A DNA stretch of 64,000 nucleotides from Aspidiotus rigidus (Eukaryota; Arthropoda; Insecta; Hemiptera; Diaspididae), in NCBI GenBank assembly GCA_035079385.1, contig JAVHKY010000030.1, positions 8,533,001-8,597,000 on the forward strand. Direction: 5' to 3'. Positions 48,421 through 58,565 of this stretch are shown here, piece after piece. A model generated the notes under the pieces. The model saw only the letters and a program-made list of their open reading frames with translations. It was not told where the DNA came from and made no database searches. Numbering within the stretch: position 1 is the first letter of the stretch; every line of letters begins with the position of its first letter. The position numbers and the translations under genes were made by a program.

Positions 48421-48899
48421 ATCTATATGTATAATTTCTAGAAAAAGCCTTGAGGACATTTACATGGAGCTCAAGATTATAATACCGATGACCCCGAAAA
48501 GTCCCAATTTTCTAGATAGTCTTTGGATCCAAATATTATATTTGTTATATGAGTGTAATTTCAGGACGTAAGTTGATTTCAAAGGCTTAGAGGTGAATAG
48601 AAACGAGGAGGATCCATTACTTCAAACAATTAGAGAGAAGAGATTTTGCTGAGAAAGCATTTTTCCTTAAGGCTCATTCTGTATGGTATATCAGCATACC
48701 TTTCACAAAAATAGAAATTTCTTTTTCCCCGGTTACAAAACTTCTTTACTCCAGTGTATTTTCGGATGAATCGTGGAGCTAAAAATTTACTTATTAAAAT
48801 ACTTTCAAGTAGGTATAGGTATCTCTCGCGAACCAATTTCGATGATGTCAATTCCAAAGAAGAAAAAACAAATTCCATCTTTTAAAGCCTATTCTATAG
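48421..48899 (-). other. pb: pb 3' flank / presumed 3' UTR
   Basis: This is the sequence downstream of the pb stop codon in the direction of transcription. It must contain at least part of the pb 3' UTR. I see no clear canonical AATAAA on the minus strand close to the stop, so the end of the transcript is not placed. Confidence 0.4.
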
Positions 48900-50537
48900 C
48901 TACGTAAGGGTAAAATATTCTGGTTCTACGAATTCGTTGGCTATATTACTTAAGAAATTGAAGTCCGAAGGATTATTGTTATTGTTATCATTATTTGTAG
49001 GCAACATCATATTCGTGTTTGCTGATTGCTGCTGATGTGGTTGTGTTTGTTGCTGTGGTAGCTGATGTTGCGTGTTCGGAGATGAATTTGAGTAGAAATG
49101 ATGGAATGAGTTGAACTGATCATTGGACGTCGATTCAGTGGCTCTTACGCTGCTCGGAGGAGTCATCGTTACCGAAGAATTTGCTGCGTACTGCTGCGGA
49201 GGTGGTGCATAATTCGGTGTGACTGGACCAGTAGTAGCACCCTCGTGATTGGTATGGTTGGAAGCCTCATCGTAAAAGTGTTTCCCTGCACTCATATACT
49301 CTCCGGTGTGGTGGTTGTAGTTTTGATTGCCATGATGGTAAAACTGGTGCTGCTCGTTATGATGGTTATAGGCTGCTTGATAAGTGCCATAATTAACGCT
49401 GCCTGGAGTTGTAGTATACTCCTCCGCAAAGTTCTGCGTCTGACCGTGATAATTCGCACGTGGATGCTGTTGGTAACTTTGTGGGTAAGGCGTATCTACC
49501 TGGTTTACATTACCATTATATGAATAATAAGGTTGTTGCGAGTACTGTTGACAATGATAGGGTTGCTTGGAGGTAGACTGATTCGCCGCTTTATTATTCA
49601 CGCTGGCTGGCGATGCATGCATGCCATTAATACGTGGTGGTACATTTTGACGATAGGGTGGCGTTTCTGGAAGATTGTAGCCTCGATGTTGAGTATTTGT
49701 TTGATGGTTGGTGTATTGATGCACTTGCTGGTGGTACAAGTTATCTCTCGGTGAGCACGTCCTGTACTGAGCTCCTTTGTAGGGACAATCGGCGGTTATC
49801 CGATGCTGAGGAGGAGAGGGATATGATGTAGGAGCGTGTCTGCTTACCGGTAGCAGCTGAGTAGGTTGCTGACCGACGATGACCGGTGGAGATTGATTGG
49901 GAAAAGCTGGGCTGGTAGTAACCGGCATATGCGAAGGACTGCGCGCTTTACTTCCTGGGAATGGACTACTGCTGGCAATCGGGCTGGTGAGTGGCATAGT
50001 AGATTGCGTTGAAGGTGTCAGTGGTGCTAAACTTGCCACCGAGGGCTGCAGAATAGAACATGGTTTAATGTCGTTAGCCAACAATTGATTTGTATCCTTA
50101 AGATTAATAGCGCTCGGTTTTTTCTGACTTTTGGGTGACGAACAACATATTGCACTAGTTTCCACTTTGACGATGACGTCCTCGTGTTGCTTGATGGGCG
50201 ACGTCGCCAGCACTCCGCTTCCCTCGTTAGATCTAGAATCTTCTTCCATTTTTTCAAACGAGCTGCTATTGCTATCGACGCTGCTTAGACCGGTACTGCC
50301 GTTACTATTACAGTTGAAGTTATTATTGCGACTCACGAGATGATCTCCCAGCAAGCCAGCAGGTATATCGCAGTTTTGACAACTTTTCTTACCCTCGTCG
50401 CATATTAACGATTTAGATTTCTCAGATTTAACCGACTTAACACCGCTTTGAGATTCCTTATCGCTGCCATCTTCGGATTGTTTACTCTGATTTTGACGCT
50501 TGTGTTTCATTCGACGGTTTTGGAACCAAACTTTAAC
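48900..50537 (-). CDS. pb: Proboscipedia (Hox2) last coding exon
   Basis: This exon encodes the end of the pb homeodomain and the whole C-terminal tail, 545 residues to a TAG stop. It opens after a TTTTTTTCAG acceptor with VKVWFQNRRMKHKRQ, helix 3 of the homeodomain with its DNA-contacting W48, F49, N51 and R53, followed by the KHKRQ typical of Hox2. The tail is long and of low complexity: an acidic/Lys-Ser part, a Ser-Thr-Pro part and a Gln/His/Tyr/Asn-rich part, ending NFLSNIANEFVEPEYFTLT. Insect pb proteins have such long tails, and I believe the FLS.IANEF ending is conserved. Pb specifies mouthpart identity. Opposite-strand frames here are shadows. The frame is intact, so the gene appears functional. 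Confidence 0.97.
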   Translation of the reverse strand, partial: VKVWFQNRRMKHKRQNQSKQSEDGSDKESQSGVKSVKSEKSKSLICDEGKKSCQNCDIPAGLLGDHLVSRNNNFNCNSNGSTGLSSVDSNSSSFEKMEEDSRSNEGSGVLATSPIKQHEDVIVKVETSAICCSSPKSQKKPSAINLKDTNQLLANDIKPCSILQPSVASLAPLTPSTQSTMPLTSPIASSSPFPGSKARSPSHMPVTTSPAFPNQSPPVIVGQQPTQLLPVSRHAPTSYPSPPQHRITADCPYKGAQYRTCSPRDNLYHQQVHQYTNHQTNTQHRGYNLPETPPYRQNVPPRINGMHASPASVNNKAANQSTSKQPYHCQQYSQQPYYSYNGNVNQVDTPYPQSYQQHPRANYHGQTQNFAEEYTTTPGSVNYGTYQAAYNHHNEQHQFYHHGNQNYNHHTGEYMSAGKHFYDEASNHTNHEGATTGPVTPNYAPPPQQYAANSSVTMTPPSSVRATESTSNDQFNSFHHFYSNSSPNTQHQLPQQQTQPHQQQSANTNMMLPTNNDNNNNNPSDFNFLSNIANEFVEPEYFTLT

Positions 50538-51110
50538 CTGAAAAAAAGAAAAAAAAATTCACTCTACTTAATCATCCCATTTTTAAATTGAACCATTATT
50601 CGCTGAATAAATAAACTAGCTCAACGAGTGAAACGCATGAGGTACAAATATAGAGATAGTTTGAGGCTCGGCGACCCGTAGGGCCCCACCTAGAAATTCT
50701 GAAACTCACCCTGATTTTCTGACTGATCAATAATTGCTTAATAGTTCATCATAGTGAAGCTACAAAAATAGTTTGTTCATTCTGGCAATCTACAATAATG
50801 ACAATGTGATTAATTGGTCAGAGAATCCTAAAAAAGTTTAAATGCGCTTGATATTTGTATCAACTCAAATTCAAGAGAGCGAAAGCTCTCTCTCAAGAAT
50901 GGAACTTTTATAAAGAATTTTTTTTAGTTCGCATAGAAAATATACATCAAATTTTGCTCAATTAAGGTTCTGATAAGTAGATCGCTGAATTTCTGAGCAA
51001 TTCTGAAAAACCTGCTTCCCAATTCATCGTTAACATGAAAAATAATTCATTTTGCAAAATTTTTCTCATCCACCTTTTGAGTATTTCTAATCCTACTAAA
51101 CTAATCCAGT

Positions 51111-51120
51111 TTATATACGA
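51111..51120 (+). promoter_or_regulatory. Possible TATA box of the nested gene
   Basis: TTATATACGA-like sequence about 300 bases upstream of the nested gene's ATG on the plus strand. It is the best TATA-like match in this interval, but the sequence is AT-rich and the start of transcription is not known. Confidence 0.2.
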
Positions 51121-51416
51121 CTGTACGTTTAATTTTCTGCTGCTCGTATTTTCCGAGTTTCTACCGAAGTTTTTCTAGCATACAGTCTATTGTATACACT
51201 TGATGGTTAAGCCAGGTGTGGTGTGAAATGAAGAATAAATGAACAGTTTACACAGATCGTACAAATCTTTATTTTTCTCGACAGACAATTCGTGGTTGAC
51301 TTTAATCCGTTTAGAGTACCTACTGTTTCAAGATTTCTTTCAAATTGATACTCATCTTTTAGCATAAAATTGTATTAATTTCTCTGGGAAAACTTTTGAG
51401 ACCCTGTCCAGAAATT

Positions 51417-52625
51417 ATGGGAGAGAGGATCATATTAATATTGTTTGCTTTATTATCGTGTTTTAGTCTCTATGCTTGTAGCGAATGGATAATTATTGAA
51501 GATACAACCGTTGAAGATCAGTATTTTTACGACCAATTTTTGCAGCTTCGTAAAAAGCATTTGTCTGGTGGGTAATTTTGGTTTTAGATAGACGAAACAA
51601 TAATCAGCCTGTATTGAGAAAACCAAGCTCTCAGTGTCATAAAATTCATTTTTTGGTAGCCCCTTGCTGGTCTATTAGCTTTCTTTATTTTCTTTCAGAT
51701 CCACTCAATTTGGACACTTTTACTGATAAAACTTCCGAGGAGCTCGAAAATATTTGTTTGCCGTTGAAAAACTCCAAAATTTATAAACGAATACCACTTA
51801 CGCTACAGTTCCCAGAACCTTCATATCTTGAAAGAATTGGCGAATCTAAAGGAGCCGCAAAAGTGGAAACAAACTACCGGTATACTTCAAGACCATTCAA
51901 ATTAAACAATGGAGAAATAATAGGAGAGATCTCAGTGTTCCCATGTCAAACTCACCCGAGACAAACCTATTGGTTAACGTACGGTTACACTGGGTCTTCT
52001 ATTTTCCTCTTACAAGAAGTGCATGGCGGAAAAGCAGTATCGTTCGTCGGATTGAGCGTAAAAGTTCCAACAATAGATGAAAAGTACCCGTATAAAGGAG
52101 AAACATTAGAGAATTACTTTTGGTTGACAGTCGAAAGTGAGTAAAACTAACATGAAAATTGCTATGACCAAATATTACCTATTATATTATAACTTGGGTG
52201 GTTCGAGTTAGGCTATATTAAATTTGAAATTTCTGCACATTTTAGAAGCAAAAAATTCGGGATTTGCCAATCTGTTCACCCATTCCAGCCAATTTTATTT
52301 GTGCTGCATGGTGCATGCGGCTAGGCAGAGGACACATCCTGGAAAGAAATCATTCACGTTAAATTACGCAAATAATGATGCTTTCACCACGGATTGGCCT
52401 CCGATGAATAAAAAAATTACGAACTCCGAATACAAAAAAATCAATTTACGATCCATAGGTTGTGCTATTAATCGTCAAGAAGCTGAAATGGATTTCTGTA
52501 TCCGTGCTGATACCGAAGATCCCACGGCATTATTTGTTTTAGAACAAGAGGAGGAAACATTAGTTGTTTCCCAGCATATCGTGGAAATTCCTTCTCAATG
52601 TCATTACTCCTTTCGTTACAGTTAA
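51417..52625 (+). CDS. Nested three-exon gene, unknown secreted protein
   Basis: I do not recognise this gene. Exons are 51417-51567, 51699-52136 and 52246-52625, with introns of 131 and 109 bp, both phase 1. The donors are GTGGGT and GTGAGT, and the acceptors are TTTCAG and TTTTAG. The joined frame is open for 322 residues to TAA. The ATG is chosen because it is followed at once by a signal peptide: a charged start, hydrophobic core at residues 5-19 and likely cleavage after SLYA at residue 20. The mature part has about nine cysteines, one of them at the predicted new N terminus and an adjacent pair in exon 3, and no transmembrane segment, so an extracellular, disulfide-bonded protein is likely. 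Exon 2 contains TYWLTYGYTGSSIFLLQEVH; exon 3 ends SQCHYSFRYS. It lies antisense in the pb homeobox intron, and a polyadenylation signal follows 150 bp downstream. No known domain is apparent. Confidence 0.8.
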
Positions 52626-52774
52626 GTGAACCTTTTTTTTCAGCTCGTATCAGTTCCGAATATTATTGTTATTATGCTACTAGAAGAAAAAAGTGGAAAA
52701 TAGCTCTGCAAAAATTGTATACGACGTTTTCCTTTATGAATACCAAAAGTAGTTGAATTTTTGCTTTTTGACAC

Positions 52775-52780
52775 AATAAA
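52775..52780 (+). terminator. Polyadenylation signal AATAAA of the nested gene
   Basis: AATAAA lies 150 bases after the nested gene's stop codon, followed by T-rich sequence, as expected for a 3' end of about 52795-52810. Confidence 0.65.
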
Positions 52781-53965
52781 ATTCTGTTTCATCTACTATG
52801 CGTATTGAAAAAAAAAATATATATAATATATATATATATGGTAAACATTATTTGTAAAATTCTACGTCAATATTGCGCCATTTTTTAAATTCTCATTTAT
52901 GAGTTTCTTCACCCAGTCCAGCCACATTCTTCTACAACACTTGTTCGTTTCCCTTACTTTTTTCGAATTTAGGAACTTTTTTAATTATTGATAGGTGAAG
53001 GTCAACTTTTTAGTAGTCTTCATTTTTTAACGAAATGATTATTCAGAGGTACTGTACCGACGTATAAAACGTTATCGAAGATACAACATAAAATGAGTAA
53101 GTCGATGACTACCTACCAATACAAGTACGCACAGTTGAATCATAGATGCTCCAATGTACAAGTACAACTTAGCTACAAAACACATAGGTCTACGAAGTGC
53201 TGAACCGGAAATACAAGTTCATACGTAGCAGCTCGGACACAAGAGTGAGAAAGAAGTGCAGAAAATGAGGAGCAGCCTGAAGAGGCACATACAGTCACCT
53301 CTACTCTTTCCAAAAATAGAGTACTGCGTATAGAGGGGAAGTGGGAGCAAAACGTTTCTGTCGCTGAAAAAAACGACAAACGATGCAGCTGATCCAGTGA
53401 CTGTAAGAAAACGCCCTTCAGCACCTACAGATGACACATCAGTATCCCGTCACTACTGTCCTGGTCTAAATTGGAGACAATAGAGTCATATCTACCGATT
53501 GTTGCGTAGTACCTATTCATACCGACTGCCTCACAGATATGGAACAGTGTCCAGACTGCAATCCATAAAAGCTGTACAGATAAATTTCCTTTTTTTTTTT
53601 TTTTCATAATCTTTCTTGGAGCATAAGTGTTTTCTCATAATCATGAATTTTATTTTGACTTATCAATTTCTTACAGTACCTTCGAATAACTTTTTATATG
53701 TCGGTACATTACCTTTGAATAACGCCATCCAGTGATTTAAAGAAGGTGAAAGCCTCCCTTGGACTCCCTCATTCTTTTTCATATGGCTCAAATGTCAAGA
53801 TTTTTCCAAATTGTTAATTGACTCCGTAAGTGCAATGTCTGTAGCTTTATGCATTCAATCGTAGCAGTTGAAAGTTGAAAAAGATAAGTAGACAATAAAG
53901 GCAATTTTCACAATTTGTATATCGTCACCTTAAGATTAACGAATTTACAATGTATATTTACTCAC

Positions 53966-54108
53966 TTGTCGCTCGGATAAATCCAGTGATGCTGCTATTT
54001 CTATTCTTCTTGGACGACAAAGATATTTATTAAAATGGAATTCTTTTTCTAATTCTAATAATTGTGTATTTGTGTAAGCTGTGCGTAGTCTTCTCGGTCC
54101 TCCATTTT
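53966..54108 (-). CDS. pb: Proboscipedia (Hox2) homeodomain exon
   Basis: This 143-nt exon completes one codon and then encodes 47 residues: [47 protein letters not shown]. Together with the last exon this is a full homeodomain, almost identical to Hox2/pb homeodomains of other insects; the [20 protein letters not shown] arm and helix 1 are diagnostic. The acceptor is GTTTCAG (54115-54109) and the donor is GTGAGT. The upstream exons with the start codon and the YPWM hexapeptide are not in the window, so the preceding intron is longer than 9.8 kb. The exon is intact. Confidence 0.97.
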
Positions 54109-56501
54109 CTGAAACAAAAACGAAAATTAAATCAATATAGGAAAGTTCCTCAAGCGTGTAACCGTACCATAAGTATATTGATGAACGCTCTCCGAACTCG
54201 TCAATTATTATTCTGAGAGTGAACGAGAATTGTTTTTTTAATTTGTTGAAGGCGAGACACGGAAAATAACTTCTGACACAGACGTCAGTTTTTCGGGTGC
54301 ATGGGTAGTCTCTTTATACTCGTAATTTTACCGACCACTCAAACAAAGTACCTCGCTTAGTTATGTAGAAATTAATTGAACATTTATGAACCGTACAGTA
54401 TACGTGGTAATATAGTTCGATTATTATATTCGAGTGTGTGCGCGTATATGTCGTCTCCATTTTAGAACGAAAACTTTGAAACATTGCGACAGGTTGTACA
54501 TAGCGAGATGGGGAAATGCGTTCTCGAGGAGGTTGCTTGCCAGATTAATTTACCCGTGACCGAATCTCTTCATTAATCAAAAAGCAGTCCGTCGGATATA
54601 TGTAGATTTCGTGTCGCGTATCGCGCCCGTAAAAACCCTCAACAGCCCGTCGACTCTCTATCGCCTTGTATACGAAGAACTTTTGGTACATTGTGGATGA
54701 ACAAGTAGCAAAAATCGCGCTCGACCACTTACTCTCTCACACACTTGACAACGAGTAAAGTTTTCCGCCGTCGCCTTTATTTCCAGTCGCAACCGATTCA
54801 ATGGGTTTCGCGGAAAATCTTTTGTCGTGTCTCTGCTACGTGTGCAAAGGTATGGAAAAGTTAACGTGTTGTGACAAAGTTCAAAGTACTGTACTTCTTG
54901 ACAACAGAGAATGAGCTTATTTTGTAGCGCGGTGAATGAATGCCGGTCGCTAAGCTAAGGAGACAATCAACATCTTCTTGCCGTTTGTCCTTTCTGAAAA
55001 GTAATTAATCGGTGAATGAAGCTGGTGTCGTGTCGTACGTCGTGAGAAACAATGAAGGTTGATTTTGACCTCAATGTCGAGTGAATGAAATTGACTGCGG
55101 AGATGGGCTATGAAAAATCGAAAACTTTCTGACGTGCCGTAATGAATATCAAACCGGATACTTCTTAAACGCCCCCCATACATGTGGTATATCGTCGCCA
55201 CGATAATAGGTTGTCAGTCGAGGTGAAACCCGGACGGCTGTTTTTTCAGAAGTCTGAATGACCTGGGGATCATTCTACTGAACGTTACAAGATAGTACTC
55301 CTTACTGAAGTGAGTTGTTCATCATTTTTTAATCTTTCTCTTTTATCTTTAGCTTACTCCTCGTAAAGGCTTGGACTGTACATTATGTTCCCATTTCTTT
55401 TGTTTTGGTCAAAGGTGATATTTTCATATACAGCTCGAAAATTCATCTTGAATGAGCTTGTTATGCTGAGAGTAGTATGAAGAGAATATTAGTGAATTTT
55501 CGCATACACTCGAAAAGTTGTTCAAGCAAACTGATATACGGATGAAGTTGACCCCCTAGATAACCAGCTGTTTTTTGAATCAGAAAGTGAAAAATCCTGA
55601 CAAAGTAAAGCACTATAGAGATATCAACTTTCTGTTGTATTGCCACTGAGTCGAACTAAGTATTTATTAATTGAAAGATACGATTTTAAGCATGCAAATT
55701 AAATTTAGTACCGTGGTGAAGGAATTTTGAGAAATCATGAAAAAATGCAAAAATTTCTACCTTTTGATATGTGATTCAACTGATTTTGCTGGTAATCGCC
55801 TCGCATGTAGGAATTCTTTATCTCACATGAGAGGAATACAAATTCGAAGTATATGCGTTTTTTTCAAAATTTCTCTATAATATTCTTTTGATAGCAGAAT
55901 ATCAACTATTCACATTCCAATGTTGCAGGGCCCGACCCTCTTAGAGGAGAGACAATTGAATACAGATCTTCCGAAAGAGAAAAATTGGATAAAAGAATTC
56001 AGTAAAAAAGGAATAGTCTGAGTCCCACCCAAAATTAATTCTCCCCTTCCCAAACGGCGTCTCTCAAATGCATTGTGACCATCTCTTCGATCTGTGAACT
56101 CCATTTAGTCATTACTTCCCTGTCTTTACTTGTTTATCTGTTCCTCTCTCTATCCACAAAGCCTGCCTCCGCCTCTCTTAAGAGGACAGAGTTAACTGAT
56201 AACAAAAGTCGTCAGACATAGCAGCTATAAGGACTGCAGCATTAGAAGGAGTGAAACATCGCAAAAGATGAGACTTATCCCTGTTATGTCGTATCTTTAG
56301 GATATGTATGAAATAAAAAGTAAGCAGATCAAGGAGAAAACTCCACGTACACACTCTCTATTCACTCAAATCTCCTACAAATTGTGTCGCCTGCTGCTCT
56401 TCTAGTTCGTCAATTTGATGATTTCCTCGTACGTATCACTCTTTTTTCCTCCCTCCTCGTTTTTCGCGCAATTTTCTGATCCAACGTTGGGGAATTTACT
56501 G

Positions 56502-56547
56502 TTTTTTTTTTTTTTTTTTTTTTTATATATATATATATATATATATC
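56502..56547. repeat. Poly-T and (AT)n microsatellite
   Basis: About 23 T followed by about 11 AT units within the pb intron. Confidence 0.9.
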
Positions 56548-58349
56548 TCTTCATTTGGGATTCGTACGCGCGGCTGGTACTTTATCGCCGATTTGGTTTC
56601 TCGTCCGCTTACTACGTATGTCACCTAGTATTGCGTATATGAGAAGTACTGAAATGTTTGCTGCTGTTCTGTATCTTCTGTATATTATATACGTTCGTTG
56701 ATGAAATGATGTCTAAAGGGAGACGCCACGCCGCGAAAAAGTCAGTATCATAGCGACAGCAGCACATATTAAATTTTACCTGGCGACAGATGCAACGCAT
56801 CGTACTCTCTTTCCGTATTATATGAGATTTCTACTAACAGTCGAAGATGGATGACAGATGAGTTCTTCCTCTCTATCTTCGTTTACCGTACAATAATATA
56901 CGTACACCAAAACGTAACATACTGTCTGACTTTATTTTTCTTGCAATACCACTATCTCTATACTGGTGTATTTCCAGTACACTATATTGCGCGCATAACT
57001 TATACGAATATTGTAAAAAAAAAAAAACAAAATAAATAAACCAGCAATATAGCAATATCGATATATCAGTTCCCTTACAAATATCATTTATTTTTGATCT
57101 TCAGCGCCACGAGATTATAAATTCACGTATGGCACATCAAATTTTCACTTGAACCGTTGTCAATGAGCAACGGGTAACAGTAGATATGAAGACAAATTTT
57201 CTTAGTAGATTCAGTGCGAAATGAAAGGTATAAAATTACTCTCGTGATTCGATTTTGCACACCAAGATTGAAACTAGATTTTTTCTCCACTGTAATCCAT
57301 ACATTGAAGTCAGTTGTTGTATGAGTTCGCGCATACATTGACATCTACTGTTGCAAAAAAATATGGATTTCGGGCTTCATGTGCTTTCAACGAGTATACT
57401 TCAGTCAATGCAGTTTGTATCATTCTCTTTTAAATCTCCTTTAATTTTATTCTTAAGAATTAAATCGCATTTGTTTTTTTCTGCCTTCTTTCAGATCACC
57501 CTCGTCGATCTGTATATTGATAGTGAAGTAGGTATACATTCAAATTTATTCTATCCGTCTTTACCCTCTTCATCTTGTCACGAGGGTATGAAAACGAAAG
57601 TTTCCTCTTTACTCCCTCCTTTACTTCCGCCCTAAAAATACTGAGCACGTTTCCATTACATCAATATTTCTATATATTTTTCGATAAATGACGATCGTGC
57701 TTCAGACATTGAGATTTCCCCCTTCACAATACAAGATAAAAAAAATAAATACTTAATTTAGATCAAGAATTTTATTTGAAAACAAAAAAAAAGTGTAAAA
57801 CCGGTTTATAGGATAGATGTTTGGATTCTAGAATAATTTTGAATAGATATTGTCGGCTGAGTTAAAGCGCTTTTCAATAAGAATATATTAACGAACGAAA
57901 ATGAAGTAAAAAATGAGAATTTTCATTAACTACGTATGTAGGTACCTAACTGCTCTCGAAATTTAGAGCGCGAAGGTTTGGGAATCGGTATCGAGTAGGT
58001 ATCGAATCAGAATTTACTTGGTTGTCAAACTATGTGTTTCAATTGTTCAAGGCCTGCGCTGGAAGGGTTGTTTGAAAAATTTTAGTGGAAGAACAGTTTT
58101 GATGAAAAGTGCATAATTATTTCAAACACTCGACTATTTGTATTCATGGAGTTTTTTCATAAAACAAACTTGGTTACCTTCTGAATACCTAACTATAAAC
58201 TTACTCTATCACATTATTATTGTTGAAAATAATGCTCGAAAGGCGCATCTATTTTCCAACATTTTTTTTTCTTATTTTGACAACTTTTCAAGGAAAAAGA
58301 TGTAACTTAGGTACTTTTACCGTGATCTTCCATCTGATCTTGTACGATA

Positions 58350-58565
58350 TCCCATAAAAGATGTTCGCAGATAAAAATTCTACAAATTAGGTGAGATGAC
58401 AAAGTCTTCAATTTTGCTTCATTCAATAGTTATTCCTAGTTTTTCATTTTTCTCTCATATACTGCCATAGTTGAACTCCCGTTTTCAATTTTGGCGAAAA
58501 TACGATTTTAGGTGAACGAACCACGCGCGTAATTAGCGATTCTAGCGGATAGCCGGCCTGAATAG
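58350..58565. repeat. Diverged copy of the 32.4-32.8 kb foldback MITE
   Basis: TCCCATAAAAGATG, TTCTACAAATTA, GAGATGAC.AA, TGCTTCATTCAA and TTTTTCATTTTTCTCTCATAT follow in the same order as at 32582-32695, ending near GGCCTGAATAG. Only the centre and right arm are recognisable. Confidence 0.75.

Larger units (their letters stand above)
50538..53965 (-). other. pb: pb homeobox-splitting intron hosting a nested gene
   Basis: This 3.4-kb intron separates codon 44 (Q) from codon 45 (V) of the pb homeodomain. It has a GTGAGT donor at 53965-53960 and an acceptor CAG at 50540-50538 on the minus strand. An intron at the 44/45 site is known from several insect homeobox genes. The intron holds a complete plus-strand gene (51417-52625). 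The rest has an AT microsatellite at about 52812-52838 and no other recognisable feature. Confidence 0.93.

Noticed and set aside
49245..50343. Plus-strand open frames opposite the pb exon
   Set aside because: Shadows of the pb coding sequence, caused by its codon composition.
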